The notes under the pieces were generated by a model. It was not told the origin of the DNA. It did no database searches and was given only the letters and a program-made list of their open reading frames with translations. Positions 1 to 10,723 of a stretch of 64,000 nucleotides of DNA are shown piece after piece. Position numbers and translations under genes: made by a program. The DNA is from Pigmentibacter sp. JX0631 (GTDB taxonomy: Bacteria > Bdellovibrionota_B > Oligoflexia > Silvanigrellales > Silvanigrellaceae), in contig NZ_CP123622.1 in NCBI RefSeq assembly GCF_029873255.1, forward strand, positions 1,452,501 through 1,516,500, read 5' to 3'. Position 1 is the stretch's first letter, and the number at the start of each line of letters is the position of its first letter.

Positions 1-70
1 TTTTTATTTACTAGATATGCAAAATTTAATTTGATAAAGCATCGTCACTAGTTTTGATTAGCGACTATAA

Positions 71-1630
<1,560 letters not shown>

Positions 1631-1668
1631 TTGATTAGTTAAATAAAATACTAAAAAAAGGAAAAATC

Positions 1669-3234
1669 ATGATACTTGTTATTGATTTCGGCTCACAATT
1701 TACTCAATTAGTCGCAAGAAGAATTAGAGAAATTTCTGTTTACTCTGAAATAGTCCCATTTAGTAAAGCAGAATCAAGAATTATTGAATTACAAAAACAG
1801 AACTTACTTTCAGGAATTATTTTTTCTGGTGGGCCACATAGTGTTTATGAAGAAAACTCACCAAAAATTAATCTAGATCTAGAGAAAATTGGAGTACCAA
1901 TTCTTGGTATATGCTACGGACTACAATTAATTAATTATATGCTTGGAGGCGTTGTATCACCAGCAAAAAATAGAGAATATGGCTTCGAAAAAATATTAAT
2001 TTCAGGGAATATTGGGAAAAATAATCCATTATATTCTGTTAAAGGCATCGAAGAAAACATTGTTTGGATGAGTCATGGAGATGAAATTACTGAGCTTTCT
2101 GACAAATTAGAAATAGATTCTAAAACTAGAAATAATGTTGTTTCTTCATTTCACCATAAAAATTTACCAATTTTTGGTGTTCAATTTCATCCCGAAGTGG
2201 AACATTCAAAATATGGGAAAGAAATTATAAAATATTTCGTAGAAGAAATTTGTAACGATAAAAAAGTCTGGAACAGCAATTTGCAAATCGAAAGAGCTGT
2301 TGAATTAATACGTGAAAAAGTAGACGAAGAAGGGCCTGACACACAAGTTATATGTGCATTAAGTGGCGGTGTTGATTCTTGTGTAGCTGCAGTTTTAACA
2401 CAAAAAGCAGTTGGTAATAAATTATTGTGTTTATTTATTAATAATGGCCTTTTAAGAAAAAATGAATACGATGAAGTTTTAGAAAGATTCCAAAAAGATT
2501 TAAATTTAAATGTAAAAGGAGTTGATGCTTCAGAGTTATTCTTATCAAGATTAGCTGGGGTATCAGACCCAGAAACTAAACGTAAAATAATTGGAAATAC
2601 CTTTATAGATGTTTTTGAATCAGAAACTAAACATCTTCCAAATGCTAAATTCTTAGTACAAGGAACTTTATATCCTGATGTTATAGAATCTATTTCACTT
2701 CATGGCACAAGTGTTACGATAAAAACTCATCATAATGTTGGTGGTTTGCCCGAAAAAATGAAATTTAAATTGATTGAACCATTACGTGAGCTATTTAAAG
2801 ATGAAGTAAGAAAATTAGGTGCTGAATTAAATATTCCATATGATATGCTTCAACGACATCCATTTCCAGGACCAGGATTAGGAATTAGAGTTTTAGGCGA
2901 AGTAACAAAAGAAAAATTAAGTATCTTAAGAGAAGCTGATTCTATTTTTATCCAAGAATTAAAAAAGAACAACTTATATCATTCAACTTGGCAAGCTTTC
3001 GTAGTATTATTGCCCGTAAATTCGGTAGGAGTAATGGGTGATGGACGTACGTATGAAAATGTTGCGGCTATTCGATGCGTTAGCGCTACAGATGGAATGA
3101 CTGCAGATTGGAGTAAATTACCTTACGACTTCCTTGCACATGTTTCTTCTAGGATAATTAATGAGGTAAAAGGTATTAATAGAGTTGTTTATGATATAAG
3201 TACAAAACCACCAGCAACAATTGAGTGGGAATAG
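1669..3234 (+). CDS. guaA: GMP synthase (glutamine-hydrolysing)
   Basis: Amidates XMP to GMP using glutamine and ATP. The N-terminal class I glutamine amidotransferase shows the nucleophile Cys82 in GICYGLQ and the His174/Glu176 pair in QFHPEVEHS. The ATP-pyrophosphatase domain carries the P-loop SGGVDS at 232-237. The dimerisation domain ends with the family's typical TKPPATIEWE. At 521 residues it is full length. A purine-rich AAGGAAAAATC precedes the ATG. It directly follows guaB and forms a GMP-synthesis pair; the next gene starts about 20 bases after its stop. Confidence 0.97.
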   Translation: MILVIDFGSQFTQLVARRIREISVYSEIVPFSKAESRIIELQKQNLLSGIIFSGGPHSVYEENSPKINLDLEKIGVPILGICYGLQLINYMLGGVVSPAKNREYGFEKILISGNIGKNNPLYSVKGIEENIVWMSHGDEITELSDKLEIDSKTRNNVVSSFHHKNLPIFGVQFHPEVEHSKYGKEIIKYFVEEICNDKKVWNSNLQIERAVELIREKVDEEGPDTQVICALSGGVDSCVAAVLTQKAVGNKLLCLFINNGLLRKNEYDEVLERFQKDLNLNVKGVDASELFLSRLAGVSDPETKRKIIGNTFIDVFESETKHLPNAKFLVQGTLYPDVIESISLHGTSVTIKTHHNVGGLPEKMKFKLIEPLRELFKDEVRKLGAELNIPYDMLQRHPFPGPGLGIRVLGEVTKEKLSILREADSIFIQELKKNNLYHSTWQAFVVLLPVNSVGVMGDGRTYENVAAIRCVSATDGMTADWSKLPYDFLAHVSSRIINEVKGINRVVYDISTKPPATIEWE

Positions 3235-3253
3235 TTTAAGCAAAGAATTTATT

Positions 3254-4087
3254 ATGAATATTTATGATTTTGCTAATTTTGTTCCGGAAAAAGAAAAATT
3301 AACCGCAGTAATCATTACTTTGAATGAAGAAAGAAATATTGCGCGATGCATTAGATCTTTAAAATTTGTTAATGAAATTATTTTAATTGATTCAGGAAGC
3401 ACTGATAAAACTGTTGAAATTGCAAATACTTTTAGCAATGTTACGATAATTTCTACTGAATGGTTTGGTTTTGTTGAAAATAAGCAAATAGGCATAGACC
3501 ATGCAAGTCATGACTGGATTTTATGGGTTGATGCTGATGAAGAAGTTCCTGAGGCTCTAGCAGAGGAATGGATCACTAGAATTAATGCAGGGACTTTTCA
3601 TGAAACAGCAGCAATTGATTTCCCTAGAAAAACTTTTTTCTTAGGGCACTGGGTTAAACACTCTGGTTGGTATCCTGGAAGAGTTATCCGTTTTTTTCAT
3701 AAAAGAAGAGCTTATTTGAGCCAAAATATTCTTCATGAAGGAGTTATTCCTAAACCTGGATATACAATTGAGCATTTTAAGACTGATCTTTTGCATTATT
3801 CATATACATCTCTTTACCAATATTTTGATAAAATGAATAAATATGGACTTGCAGGTGCGAAAGAAATAGTTAGAAAGAAAAAAATAGTTTTTTTACCACA
3901 AATAATTTTGCAACCAATATGGACCTTTTTTAGATTTTATTTCCTAAAAAAAGGCTTTTTAGATGGAAGAATTGGTTTAATTATTTGTATAGGATCTGCT
4001 TTTTCAAATTTTATAAAATATTCTAACTACTTTTTTATGAAAAAATACAAATATGTTGATTTATATAATAAAAAAAATCTAACCTAG
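3254..4087 (+). CDS. Family 2 glycosyltransferase (WaaE/KdtX-like)
   Basis: An inverting GT-A glycosyltransferase, probably adding a sugar to the lipopolysaccharide core at the cytoplasmic face of the inner membrane. It starts with AVIITLNEERNI, contains IDSGSTDKT, and has the metal-binding WVDADEEVPEAL, the pattern of the LPS-core WaaE/KdtX group. A hydrophobic stretch near the C-terminus suggests membrane association. The reading frame extends upstream to a TTG at 3221 inside guaA, but the ATG at 3254 gives the normal family start, so 277 residues are proposed; its RBS is weak (AAAG). The next gene begins 8 bases downstream and is also a glycosyltransferase. Donor and acceptor sugars cannot be read from sequence. 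Confidence 0.85.
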   Translation: MNIYDFANFVPEKEKLTAVIITLNEERNIARCIRSLKFVNEIILIDSGSTDKTVEIANTFSNVTIISTEWFGFVENKQIGIDHASHDWILWVDADEEVPEALAEEWITRINAGTFHETAAIDFPRKTFFLGHWVKHSGWYPGRVIRFFHKRRAYLSQNILHEGVIPKPGYTIEHFKTDLLHYSYTSLYQYFDKMNKYGLAGAKEIVRKKKIVFLPQIILQPIWTFFRFYFLKKGFLDGRIGLIICIGSAFSNFIKYSNYFFMKKYKYVDLYNKKNLT

Positions 4088-4095
4088 GATAGTTC

Positions 4096-5139
4096 ATGGA
4101 TGAAACAAAGCTTATTAGAAATGTAGTAATCAGCAGAACAGATAATATAGGAGATGTTGTTCTTACGTTACCTTTGGCAGGAATATTAAAAGAATATATT
4201 CCTGAAGTAAAAATTTTTTTCCTTGGAAAAAAATATACTGAACCTATTATTTCAGCTTCTAAACATATTGATCATTTTTTAAATTGGGACCTTTTAAAAG
4301 ATTCTAAAAATTTAGCTTCAGAATTCAATAAAAACAAAATTGATACTATTTTTCACGTTTTTCCAAATAGAGAAATTGCTAAGGCCGCTTTCACTGCTAA
4401 AGTTAAGAATAGAATAGGAACCAACAGACGAATTTTTCATTGGCTTTATTGTAACAAAAAAGTTAACTTAACTAGAAAAAATTCTCAATTACATGAATCT
4501 CAATTAAATACAATTTTATTATCTCCTATAAACATTACAAAAGCATTTTCTCTTAGTGATCTTTCTAGTTACTATGGTTTATCAAAATTTAAATCTCTTA
4601 ACAGAAATTTCATAAATTTAATTGATTCATCTAAATTTAATTTAATTTTGCATCCTAAATCAAAAGGTAGTGCTAGAGAATGGTCTAAAAAAAATTTTAT
4701 TGATTTAGCAAATTCACTTTCAGGAAAGGAATATCAAATATTTTTTTCTGGTAGTAAAGAAGAACAACCATTTATAGAAAATGAAATTATACCATATTGT
4801 AATTCTAGCAAAAGTATAGCTGGAATATTTGATTTACCAGAATTTATATCGTTTATTAATTTATGTGATGGACTTATAGCAAATAGCACTGGGCCATTAC
4901 ACATTGCATCAGCCCTTGGCAAAAAAACAATTGGTTTATATCCACCAATTAAATCCATGACACCACAACGCTGGGCGCCAGTTGGTTTTAATGCAAATTT
5001 CATTGTTGGAAAAAGCAGTATTGAAAATCAAAATTGTCAAAATCCCTGTTTAGTAACACAAAATTGTGTTTGCATGAATTCTATACTACCAAAAAATGTA
5101 ATAGATATTATTTCAACTTGGAGAAAAAATTTAGAATAG
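4096..5139 (+). CDS. Family 9 glycosyltransferase (heptosyltransferase-like)
   Basis: A GT-B enzyme of the WaaC/WaaF/WaaQ heptosyltransferase family, expected to transfer heptose to the LPS inner core. The N-terminus reads ISRTDNIGDVVLTLPLAG, the canonical GT9 opening. The C-terminal half carries the nucleotide-sugar region LIANSTGPLHIASALG followed by TIGLYPP. The length of 347 residues is typical. Late cysteines (NCQNPCLVTQNCVC) resemble the C-terminal cysteine cluster seen in some heptosyltransferases. It is 8 bases behind the GT2 gene and forms an LPS-core pair with it. A small hairpin overlaps its stop codon. Confidence 0.87.
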   Translation: MDETKLIRNVVISRTDNIGDVVLTLPLAGILKEYIPEVKIFFLGKKYTEPIISASKHIDHFLNWDLLKDSKNLASEFNKNKIDTIFHVFPNREIAKAAFTAKVKNRIGTNRRIFHWLYCNKKVNLTRKNSQLHESQLNTILLSPINITKAFSLSDLSSYYGLSKFKSLNRNFINLIDSSKFNLILHPKSKGSAREWSKKNFIDLANSLSGKEYQIFFSGSKEEQPFIENEIIPYCNSSKSIAGIFDLPEFISFINLCDGLIANSTGPLHIASALGKKTIGLYPPIKSMTPQRWAPVGFNANFIVGKSSIENQNCQNPCLVTQNCVCMNSILPKNVIDIISTWRKNLE

Positions 5140-5154
5140 TTGCCTTAAGCAACT
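5138..5154 (+). terminator. Short hairpin at the end of the glycosyltransferase pair
   Basis: AGTTGC and GCAACT form a perfect 6-bp stem around CTTAA, starting inside the stop codon of the GT9 gene. It is followed by CCTTTCC and not by a proper T-run, so termination here is uncertain. Confidence 0.3.
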
Positions 5155-5177
5155 CCTTTCCGTAATATTAAATTATT

Positions 5178-5199
5178 AAGTATAAATTATTTTATACTT
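5178..5199. repeat. 8-bp perfect inverted repeat in the ahcY leader
   Basis: AAGTATAA, a 6-base spacer and TTATACTT sit about 45 bases upstream of the ahcY start. The arms are A/T-rich. It may be an operator or weak hairpin, or chance in AT-rich DNA; nothing here resembles a known SAH riboswitch. Confidence 0.3.
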
Positions 5200-5241
5200 A
5201 AATTATAAAATCTAAAATTTTCTTGCTATCTGGAGATAAAA

Positions 5242-6534
5242 ATGGATTATAAAATTAAAGATATTTCTCTTGCTGATTTAGGTAGAAAACAAATAGAACT
5301 TGCAGAAAAAGAAATGCCTGGTTTAATGACTCTCAGAGAAAGATATTCTCATTCAAAACCATTAAAAGGTTCAAGAATTGCTGGCAGTTTGCATATGACA
5401 GTAGAAACTGCAGTATTAATTGAAACACTAACACTTCTGGGCGCTGAAGTTCGTTGGTCAAGTTGCAATATATTTTCGACTGTTGATGCCGCCGCCGCTG
5501 CAATTGCAGCAAAAGGTATTCCTGTATTTGCATGGAAAGGTGAAACAGAAGAAGAATATATTTGGTGTATTGAACAAACTTTAAAATTTGCAAATAACCA
5601 AGGTCCAAATCTTTTATTAGATGATGGTGGAGACTTAACAAGCCTAGTCCATAAAAGATTTCCACATTTGTTAAAAGACATTAAAGGCGTTTCAGAAGAA
5701 ACTACTACAGGAGTTCACCATCTTTATTTAATGGCACAAAAAGGTGAATTAAAAATCCCTGCAATTAACGTAAATGATAGCGTAACTAAAAGTAAATTTG
5801 ACAACTTATATGGTTGTAGAGAATCTCTCCCTGATGGAATAAAACGGGCAACAGATATTATGATAGCGGGCAAAACTGTATTAGTTGCGGGATATGGCGA
5901 TGTTGGAAAAGGCAGCGCGCATTCAATGCGTTCACATGGTGCTCGTGTACTGATAACTGAAGTAGATCCAATAAATGCTCTTCAAGCAGCTATGGAAGGT
6001 TACCAAGTCGTTCGCATTGAAGATGTTATTAAAGATGTTCATATTTTTGTTACTGCTACTGGATGCTGTGATATAATAACTGCAAATCATATGGCTCAAA
6101 TGCGAGATCAAGCCTTAGTTCTCAATATTGGACATTTCGATATAGAAATTGATGTTGCTGGGTTAAAAGCATTCAAAGGAATTCAACAGATAAACATTAA
6201 GCCACAAGTTGATAAATATCGTTTTCCAGATGGGCATGAAATTATATTATTAGCAGAAGGTAGATTAGCAAATTTAGGATGTGCAACAGGTCACCCTGCT
6301 TTTGTAATGAGTAATAGCTTTACGAATCAAGTTTTAGCACAACTTGAGCTATGGCAAAATACAAGTAACTATAAAGTTGGTGTATATACTCTTCCAAAAA
6401 AATTAGATGAAGAAGTTGCTCGTTTACATTTAGAAAAATTAGGGGCAAATCTTACTCGCTTATCAAATAAACAGGCTGAGTATTTAAATATCTCGATAGA
6501 TGGGCCATATAAATCAGAAAACTATCGTTACTAA
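5242..6534 (+). CDS. ahcY: Adenosylhomocysteinase
   Basis: Hydrolyses S-adenosylhomocysteine to adenosine and homocysteine, recycling the by-product of methyl transfer. The 430-residue protein contains [15 protein letters not shown] near residue 50, the [17 protein letters not shown] segment, and the NAD-binding loop [12 protein letters not shown] near residue 215. It ends in PYKSENYRY, typical of the family. The ATG follows TCTGGAGATAAAA, a good ribosome-binding site. It appears to stand alone between the LPS genes and the gene-poor stretch downstream. It is the SAHH route rather than the Pfs/LuxS route, although LuxS could be elsewhere. Confidence 0.97.
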   Translation: MDYKIKDISLADLGRKQIELAEKEMPGLMTLRERYSHSKPLKGSRIAGSLHMTVETAVLIETLTLLGAEVRWSSCNIFSTVDAAAAAIAAKGIPVFAWKGETEEEYIWCIEQTLKFANNQGPNLLLDDGGDLTSLVHKRFPHLLKDIKGVSEETTTGVHHLYLMAQKGELKIPAINVNDSVTKSKFDNLYGCRESLPDGIKRATDIMIAGKTVLVAGYGDVGKGSAHSMRSHGARVLITEVDPINALQAAMEGYQVVRIEDVIKDVHIFVTATGCCDIITANHMAQMRDQALVLNIGHFDIEIDVAGLKAFKGIQQINIKPQVDKYRFPDGHEIILLAEGRLANLGCATGHPAFVMSNSFTNQVLAQLELWQNTSNYKVGVYTLPKKLDEEVARLHLEKLGANLTRLSNKQAEYLNISIDGPYKSENYRY

Positions 6535-6876
6535 AATTTCGATGATAGATTGTGAGATTAATTTCTCTTTTAATAAATGAATCTTAAAAAACTTCTCATT
6601 TAAATAAATAACATGTTATTGAATTGATATGTTTACTTAATTGATAACACCCCTCTTATTCAAATCTGGGGTAAAATCTAATTACAAAAATGAAGCCTTA
6701 ATAAAGCCTCCCATTGCTAAAAATCAGAATATTTTATTTTAAATATTGAGTAATTCTTAAATACTTAAAATTAATTTCACAAAAGTAAGAAAAATATAAG
6801 TTTAAAAATCGGTAAAAAAATTAAAGCTATGGAAAAACTTACTTTAAATAACTCATAAAAAGCAATTAAAGATAAT
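6535..6876. other. 342-base gene-free stretch between ahcY and the DMT permease
   Basis: No convincing open reading frame or RNA gene was found. It holds a 14-bp palindrome at 6607-6620, a loose ACCCC/GGGGT pair around 6650-6675, and the terminator-like hairpin of the minus-strand permease gene at its right edge. The two flanking genes are convergent, so little regulatory content is expected. Confidence 0.6.
6607..6620. repeat. 14-bp perfect palindrome AATAACATGTTATT
   Basis: A perfect dyad located about 73 bases after the ahcY stop. It lacks a T-run and is not in a promoter position, so it is recorded only as a symmetric sequence. Confidence 0.3.
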
Positions 6877-6887
6877 TTACTTGCTTT
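6859..6887 (-). terminator. Terminator-like hairpin at the end of the permease gene
   Basis: Read on the minus strand, AAAGCAA and TTGCTTT pair over a 15-base loop and are followed by further T residues (TTGCTTTTTATG). The upstream arm overlaps the last codons of the permease gene. The stem has only two G-C pairs, so confidence is moderate. Confidence 0.45.
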
Positions 6888-7773
6888 CTTTTTTTGTTAC
6901 TAAAATAATTGCTAATAAAATCAAGAAAACAGATAGCCACTCAATAGGTTTGATGTTTTCATTAAAAATAACGTAACCCCAAAACAAACCTGCTAAAGCA
7001 ACAATACAACCAACAAGACTATAAAATACCGGTCCAGCAATTCGAAGTAATTCGAAAAAAAGAATATATCCAATACTTGATAAAAATATTTCAATTAGAA
7101 TAAATAAATCTGGCGTATTAAGCGGGAACGCAATAGGATGAAATGCTTTTGAAGAAATTACTAAAGGCAAAATAAGTATCGTTGAAGCAAAGAGCATCCC
7201 TGAAGATAATTCAATGGATGAAGTTTTGGTAGGTCGAAATTTTACCATGAAAATAGTACAAGATGCTAACAGAATTGGAGTGAATAATGAAAAAAGCATC
7301 CACTTATATTCAGAATAACTTGATAATTTTGGGAGAAATAAAATAAATAATCCTATAAAACCTATTAATATACCACTCAATCTTTGCCATGAATATTTTT
7401 CAATTAAAAAAATTAATGAAAATACATATGTTATTATTGGGGAAGTATTAACTATTAACCCCAGAATTCCAGATGGAACATGGGTTGCCGAAAAATACAT
7501 AGTTAAATTTGGTAAAGCTATTCCAAGTAAACCACAAATAAAGTAAAATATAATATGTTTAATATTAGTTGGTGGAATTTTTTTATTCTTGATTATCGCA
7601 AAAATAAAAACAAGAACTGCAGGGCCCAAACTTTGCCAAAACGAATAACCCAAAGGAGTTATTCCACTTTCCATAGCAAATTTAGCTATGGAAAAGCTTG
7701 TACCCCATGTAAAACCCAAACAAAATAACAAAAAAATAGCGTAAAAAGAATTTTTTGAAATAGAAAAAATCAT
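6877..7773 (-). CDS. EamA-family (DMT superfamily) transporter
   Basis: An inner-membrane permease of the drug/metabolite transporter superfamily with about ten predicted transmembrane helices in two five-helix halves. The first half starts FLLFCLGFTWGTSFSIAKFA and the second half contains LFWGYVIFNENI followed by the terminal helix LSVFLILLAIILV; both are typical EamA signatures. The length of 298 residues is standard. AAGGA precedes the ATG on the minus strand. The gene lies 9 bases downstream of sfsA and is probably the last gene of an hslO-sfsA-permease operon. The substrate cannot be inferred. Confidence 0.88.
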   Translation of the reverse strand: MIFSISKNSFYAIFLLFCLGFTWGTSFSIAKFAMESGITPLGYSFWQSLGPAVLVFIFAIIKNKKIPPTNIKHIIFYFICGLLGIALPNLTMYFSATHVPSGILGLIVNTSPIITYVFSLIFLIEKYSWQRLSGILIGFIGLFILFLPKLSSYSEYKWMLFSLFTPILLASCTIFMVKFRPTKTSSIELSSGMLFASTILILPLVISSKAFHPIAFPLNTPDLFILIEIFLSSIGYILFFELLRIAGPVFYSLVGCIVALAGLFWGYVIFNENIKPIEWLSVFLILLAIILVTKKESK

Positions 7774-7782
7774 TTATATCCT

Positions 7783-8556
7783 TCAATTTAAAAGATAAAA
7801 CTTTCTTAATGAAAAACCTGTGGGTGATATTCCCGGAATAACTAAGGCTATTTTTACACCACTTTTTCTAGCTTCAAGCAATAATTTAGAATAATTAGAA
7901 TCTATTTCATGCGCAACTCGAAAACCGTTTTTCAAAATTTCAGGTTCTATTTCAGAACCTCGCATTAAGACAAAAAATAACCAAGAATCATCTCCATTTT
8001 TTTTTGCGAGCATTAACTCTTGTAAATGTTTTTGTCCTCTTTCTGTTACGGCATCAGGAAAAGCCCAGGTATTTTCTGATAACTTTAAGCTAACACTTTT
8101 AACTTCTACCCAGCATTTTCTTACTTGTTCTTTTGCTGATAAACAAAAATCAAATCTTGTTTTGGAATTAAATTTTACTTCTTTTTTAAATTCATTCCAA
8201 TCCAAAAATAATTCATATGGAAATTCAGCGTTTAGTATTTCTTTATTTTTTTCTTTGCCAATAGTATTTGTAAATAATTCGTTGATAAAGTGATTTGCTC
8301 TTGAAGTATTTAAACATGCATATCCATCATCTAAAGAGAGCAGTTCTAAAGAATATTGAAGTTTTCTTTCAGGATTTTTCGAATCTAAAATATAAGCAGT
8401 AGAGTTTTCTATTAAACAACTTTTCATACTACCGCTATTTGCACAATGTACAGTTTTTAAATTACCCTCGGAATCTTTAACATCAACAAAAAATCGTTTA
8501 TATCTAGAAAGAAACTTCACTTCTTCTAATTTAGATTGGTAACTTAATAGTTCCAT
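7783..8556 (-). CDS. sfsA: SfsA family nuclease (sugar fermentation stimulation protein)
   Basis: Member of the SfsA family, named for a sugar-fermentation phenotype in E. coli and described as a DNA/RNA-binding nuclease. The N-terminal OB-like part contains VHCANSGSMKSCL. The C-terminal PD-(D/E)xK-like part has TRFDFCL followed by WVEVKSVSL, then FPDAVTERGQKHLQEL, the strongest family signature. At 257 residues it is slightly longer than the usual 230-240. It ends 9 bases before the permease gene and starts 1 base after the hslO stop codon. Confidence 0.92.
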   Translation of the reverse strand: MELLSYQSKLEEVKFLSRYKRFFVDVKDSEGNLKTVHCANSGSMKSCLIENSTAYILDSKNPERKLQYSLELLSLDDGYACLNTSRANHFINELFTNTIGKEKNKEILNAEFPYELFLDWNEFKKEVKFNSKTRFDFCLSAKEQVRKCWVEVKSVSLKLSENTWAFPDAVTERGQKHLQELMLAKKNGDDSWLFFVLMRGSEIEPEILKNGFRVAHEIDSNYSKLLLEARKSGVKIALVIPGISPTGFSLRKFYLLN

Positions 8557-8557
8557 A

Positions 8558-9460
8558 TTAATTCATTTCATTTGAATTAGTTGAATTTACTTGGTTACGG
8601 CTTGCATAAATTTGTGTTATTGTTTGCATTGAAACAATATAATTTTTATTACAATAGTGACATTTCATCTCTAAATCTTCAGCTTTATTTAATATATCTG
8701 AAAGCTCACTGAGAGGTAATGTTACAATAACATTTTCAACTCTTTCTTGTGAACAAGAGCAAACAAACTTAGGATTAATACTTTTAACGGCTTTAGTAAT
8801 ATCTGGGATGAGTTTTTTAGATAAAACATCAGCGTCGTTATCAAGTAAAAATAATTCTTTCATTGATGGTAAAGAATCGATGTGCTTCTTTAATTTAATA
8901 GATACTTCTTCTGGAATATCAGGTAATTCTTGATAAATAACTCCAAAAGCATTCAGCTTTCCACTTACAGAATCTATCCAACTGCTTATTTTTAAGACAG
9001 TATTCATTTGATAACTTGCTGCCAAATGTTCGTTTAAAGCCTTTTCTAAAGAATTCGCTTTTGTAGAAGTAAGGCCTTCAAATAAGTTAGGTTTTTTTCT
9101 TTGTGAACGCATTGAGCGTACTTGAAATTCGGGAATAATATTGTTTCCAAGATCTAATTGTTTAACAACTTCAGAATTTTCGTTGCATTCAATATATCCC
9201 CGCGTTTCTGCTTGAAAAGAAGTTTCTGTACCAATAGTAAAGTCACCATTGCAGTGAAACCGCAGATTTACGCGTTCTTCATAATCTAAAATTGAAGACA
9301 AAAGAACACTTCCTAGTAAGGCATCTGACAAAAGAAGAGCTCTGTTTGTATTTAGATTATGTAATTGTTTGGCTTCTTCAACTAAGTGGCTCAAATGCAG
9401 CATTCTATAACTGTAATGAACTTTTGTATCCACCCCAAAAAAAAGATAGTCTTGAAACAT
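8558..9460 (-). CDS. hslO: Hsp33 redox-regulated chaperonin
   Basis: A cytosolic holdase activated by oxidation. The body reads through SDALLGSVLLSSIL and the C-terminal redox switch is present as CSC followed about 30 residues later by CHYC, the CxC...CxxC zinc motif. The frame runs on upstream to an ATG at 9520, adding a hydrophobic 20-residue stretch that does not belong on a cytosolic chaperone. The ATG at 9460 follows AGGGG at good distance and gives 300 residues, close to the family length, so it is chosen. It heads the hslO-sfsA-permease operon and diverges from galE. Confidence 0.9.
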   Translation of the reverse strand: MFQDYLFFGVDTKVHYSYRMLHLSHLVEEAKQLHNLNTNRALLLSDALLGSVLLSSILDYEERVNLRFHCNGDFTIGTETSFQAETRGYIECNENSEVVKQLDLGNNIIPEFQVRSMRSQRKKPNLFEGLTSTKANSLEKALNEHLAASYQMNTVLKISSWIDSVSGKLNAFGVIYQELPDIPEEVSIKLKKHIDSLPSMKELFLLDNDADVLSKKLIPDITKAVKSINPKFVCSCSQERVENVIVTLPLSELSDILNKAEDLEMKCHYCNKNYIVSMQTITQIYASRNQVNSTNSNEMN

Positions 9461-9642
9461 AAAAAGAACCCCTATATATGCTAAAAAGAGTAAAGTTACT
9501 CTTTTTTCAGATATTTTCACATATAACAGAATCTGAAAGATTGCGACAAATTATTGAATATGAAGGTGTTTTCTTCAACTGGAAATATTTTCAATATTTT
9601 CATTAAGTTAAATATAATTAACCCTTTGAAAGCGAGTTCCCT

Positions 9643-10644
9643 ATGAAGGTTCTTGTAACAGGTGGCGCTGGATACATTGGAAGTACTATTTGCTCCGCCC
9701 TTGAAGATAATGGCCATACGCCCGTAATTTTGGATTCGTTAATTACCGGCAAAAAAGAATTTGTTGAAAATAGAATATTTTATCATTCTGATATTACAGA
9801 TAAATCAACTTTATTAAAAATCTTTTCAGACCATCCCGATATATCTCATACCATTCACTGTGCAGCACTAATTATTGTCCCAGATAGTGTAAAAAATCCT
9901 TATGAGTATTATAGAGAAAATGTAGCTAAATCCAATGAATTATTCAAAATATTAACTGACTTAAATTGTTGCAAAATAGTATTTAGTAGCTCCGCCTCGA
10001 TTTACGACACTGTTCCAGGATTTAAAGTTGAGGAAAATTCACCTTTAAATCCCTTAAGCCCATATGCAAAAACTAAGTATATGATGGAGCTTATTTTAAA
10101 TGATTTTTGCAGTGCATATTCAAATTTTCAGGCAATTTCTTTAAGATATTTTAATCCCATTGGAGCTGATCCTAAATTAAGAACAGGAATGCATATTAAA
10201 AATCCAAGCCACGTTTTAGCAAAACTAATTGAAACAGCGACAGGAAAAAGTTCAGTTTTTCAAGTCACTGGAACAAATTGGCCTACACGAGATGGAAGCG
10301 GAATAAGAGATTATATTCACGTTTGGGATCTTGCCCTTTCACACGTCAAAGCAGTAGAAAATTTTTCCAAGATATTTTCTGAAACCAACAATAGCTTTCA
10401 AGTAATCAATATAGGTTCAGGAAATGGTGTAACAGTTAAAGAGCTTTTGCAAGCATTTGAAAATGTTTACGAAGCTAAAATAAATACAGTAGAAACTATT
10501 CCTAGACCAGGGGATGTTGCTGGAGCTTTCGCAAGCTGCGATAAAGCAGCAAAATTATTAAATTGGAATACTTCACTAAGCATTGAAGATGCTATTAAAG
10601 ATTCATTAAAATGGAATGAAAAATATCTAAAATTATTTTCGTAA
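9643..10644 (+). CDS. galE: UDP-glucose 4-epimerase
   Basis: Interconverts UDP-glucose and UDP-galactose, supplying galactose units for LPS or other surface glycans. It is an extended short-chain dehydrogenase: NAD-binding GGAGYIG at residues 7-13, and the catalytic YxxxK at Tyr141/Lys145 within SPYAKTKYMME. The later RDYIHVWDLA stretch is typical of GalE. The 333-residue length is normal. GAAAGCGAG lies upstream of the ATG. It stands alone, divergent from hslO and convergent with the LpoA-like gene. A UDP-GlcNAc or UDP-GalNAc preference cannot be excluded. Confidence 0.93.
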   Translation: MKVLVTGGAGYIGSTICSALEDNGHTPVILDSLITGKKEFVENRIFYHSDITDKSTLLKIFSDHPDISHTIHCAALIIVPDSVKNPYEYYRENVAKSNELFKILTDLNCCKIVFSSSASIYDTVPGFKVEENSPLNPLSPYAKTKYMMELILNDFCSAYSNFQAISLRYFNPIGADPKLRTGMHIKNPSHVLAKLIETATGKSSVFQVTGTNWPTRDGSGIRDYIHVWDLALSHVKAVENFSKIFSETNNSFQVINIGSGNGVTVKELLQAFENVYEAKINTVETIPRPGDVAGAFASCDKAAKLLNWNTSLSIEDAIKDSLKWNEKYLKLFS

Positions 10645-10723
10645 AATTCAACTTTAATGATGGGGTTTGTAGAAAAAATATTAAGTATGATACTGATTTT
10701 TTTTCATGTGTAGAATAAATTGC

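Noticed and set aside
3221-3253. TTG start of the GT2 gene inside guaA
   Set aside because: Adds 11 residues not typical for the family; the ATG at 3254 gives the normal N-terminus.
5140-5241. SAH or SAM riboswitch upstream of ahcY
   Set aside because: The leader is short and A/T-only, with none of the conserved G/C-rich core.
9461-9520. Longer N-terminus of Hsp33 with a hydrophobic stretch
   Set aside because: Hsp33 is cytosolic and begins close to the later ATG, which has its own AGGGG site.
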